NCBI RefSeq assembly: GCF_027942865.1 | Contig: NC_134517.1 | Location: 10,456,275-10,520,274, forward strand | Direction: 5' to 3' | DNA length: 64,000 nucleotides | Source: Odontesthes bonariensis | Taxonomy: Eukaryota; Chordata; Actinopteri; Atheriniformes; Atherinopsidae | Shown here: positions 63,848 to 64,000 of the stretch, piece after piece | How positions within the stretch are numbered: position 1 is the stretch's first letter | How the letters are laid out: each line of letters starts with the position of its first letter | Made by a program: the position numbers and the translations under genes | The notes under the pieces: model-generated | Databases searched by the model: none | What the model was told of the DNA's origin: nothing | The model's input: only the letters and a program-made list of their open reading frames with translations

Positions 63848-64000
63848 TTAAGAAAATATTCTGTCATAACAGATCTTTTGTGTGCTGCGATTGCGGGGCT
63901 CACAAGGGATATTGCTTTTGAACATGTGACTTTCCAAGTCATCAATGTCCTCAGCGTGAATGTCTGCCGTGGCAAATACGGGGCCTGGTGACTCCTGGAA
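63848..64000 (-). CDS. Unidentified reading frame open at the right edge
   Basis: On the - strand a frame with no stop enters at base 64000 and ends in TAA at 63850-63848, covering 50 residues plus the stop. It reads PVFATADIHAEDIDDLESHM then FKSNIPCEPRNRS and ends YDRIFS. Its acidic DIDDLES part and lack of repeats look protein-like, so it may be the last exon of a gene outside the window. I do not recognise the protein. It does not match what I recall of the C-terminus of MCM6, the mammalian neighbour of lactase. Chance remains possible at this length. Confidence 0.3.
   Translation of the reverse strand, partial: FQESPGPVFATADIHAEDIDDLESHMFKSNIPCEPRNRSTQKICYDRIFS

Overview
This window looks like a teleost (ray-finned fish) genome. 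It has vertebrate multi-exon genes with GT-AG introns, one connexin gene, one four-domain lactase-phlorizin hydrolase gene, and a dense mix of fish-type transposons: L2-like and Rex1-like LINEs, an L1/Tx1-like LINE, Harbinger elements with a Myb-like ORF, and many small inverted-repeat elements. Nothing is bacterial. The species cannot be named from the sequence alone.

Layout. 1-26 kb holds no convincing host gene. It is filled with mobile-element relics: a 0.9 kb near-perfect palindrome (1.6-2.5 kb), a Rex1-type 3' end (3.4-3.8 kb), an L2-like LINE (5.3-7.15 kb), a degenerate direct repeat (8.8 and 9.8 kb), a Harbinger relic (11.2-12.2 kb), a three-layer nest of inverted-repeat elements (16.7-18.5 kb) and an L1/Tx1-like LINE (18.8-21.6 kb). 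26-33.5 kb is a gap-junction gene of the gamma (Cx43.4/Cx45, gjc1) group on the + strand. It has a likely untranslated first exon in a CpG-rich stretch, a coding exon, and a tiny last coding exon behind a GC-AG intron. 33.9-57.2 kb is a lactase (lct) cluster on the - strand, tail to tail with the connexin. The full-length gene can be rebuilt from 57152 to 45649 as 17 exons that stay in frame and give 1898 residues. Downstream of it lies a rearranged partial duplicate (33.9-39.0 kb). An inverted exon-1 relic sits between them (43.85-44.04 kb), and relics of exons 3 and 4 lie upstream (62.0-63.3 kb). The rest of 57-64 kb is LINE debris. A short reading frame of unknown identity enters from the right edge.

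How the parts fit. The lct locus has gone through repeated duplication, deletion, inversion and probably gene conversion. A Harbinger element in the same intron of both main copies shows that it inserted before the copies took their present form, or was carried across by conversion. In the intact gene only domain IV keeps both catalytic glutamates. Domain III has glutamine at the acid/base position, and domain II has lost both glutamates.
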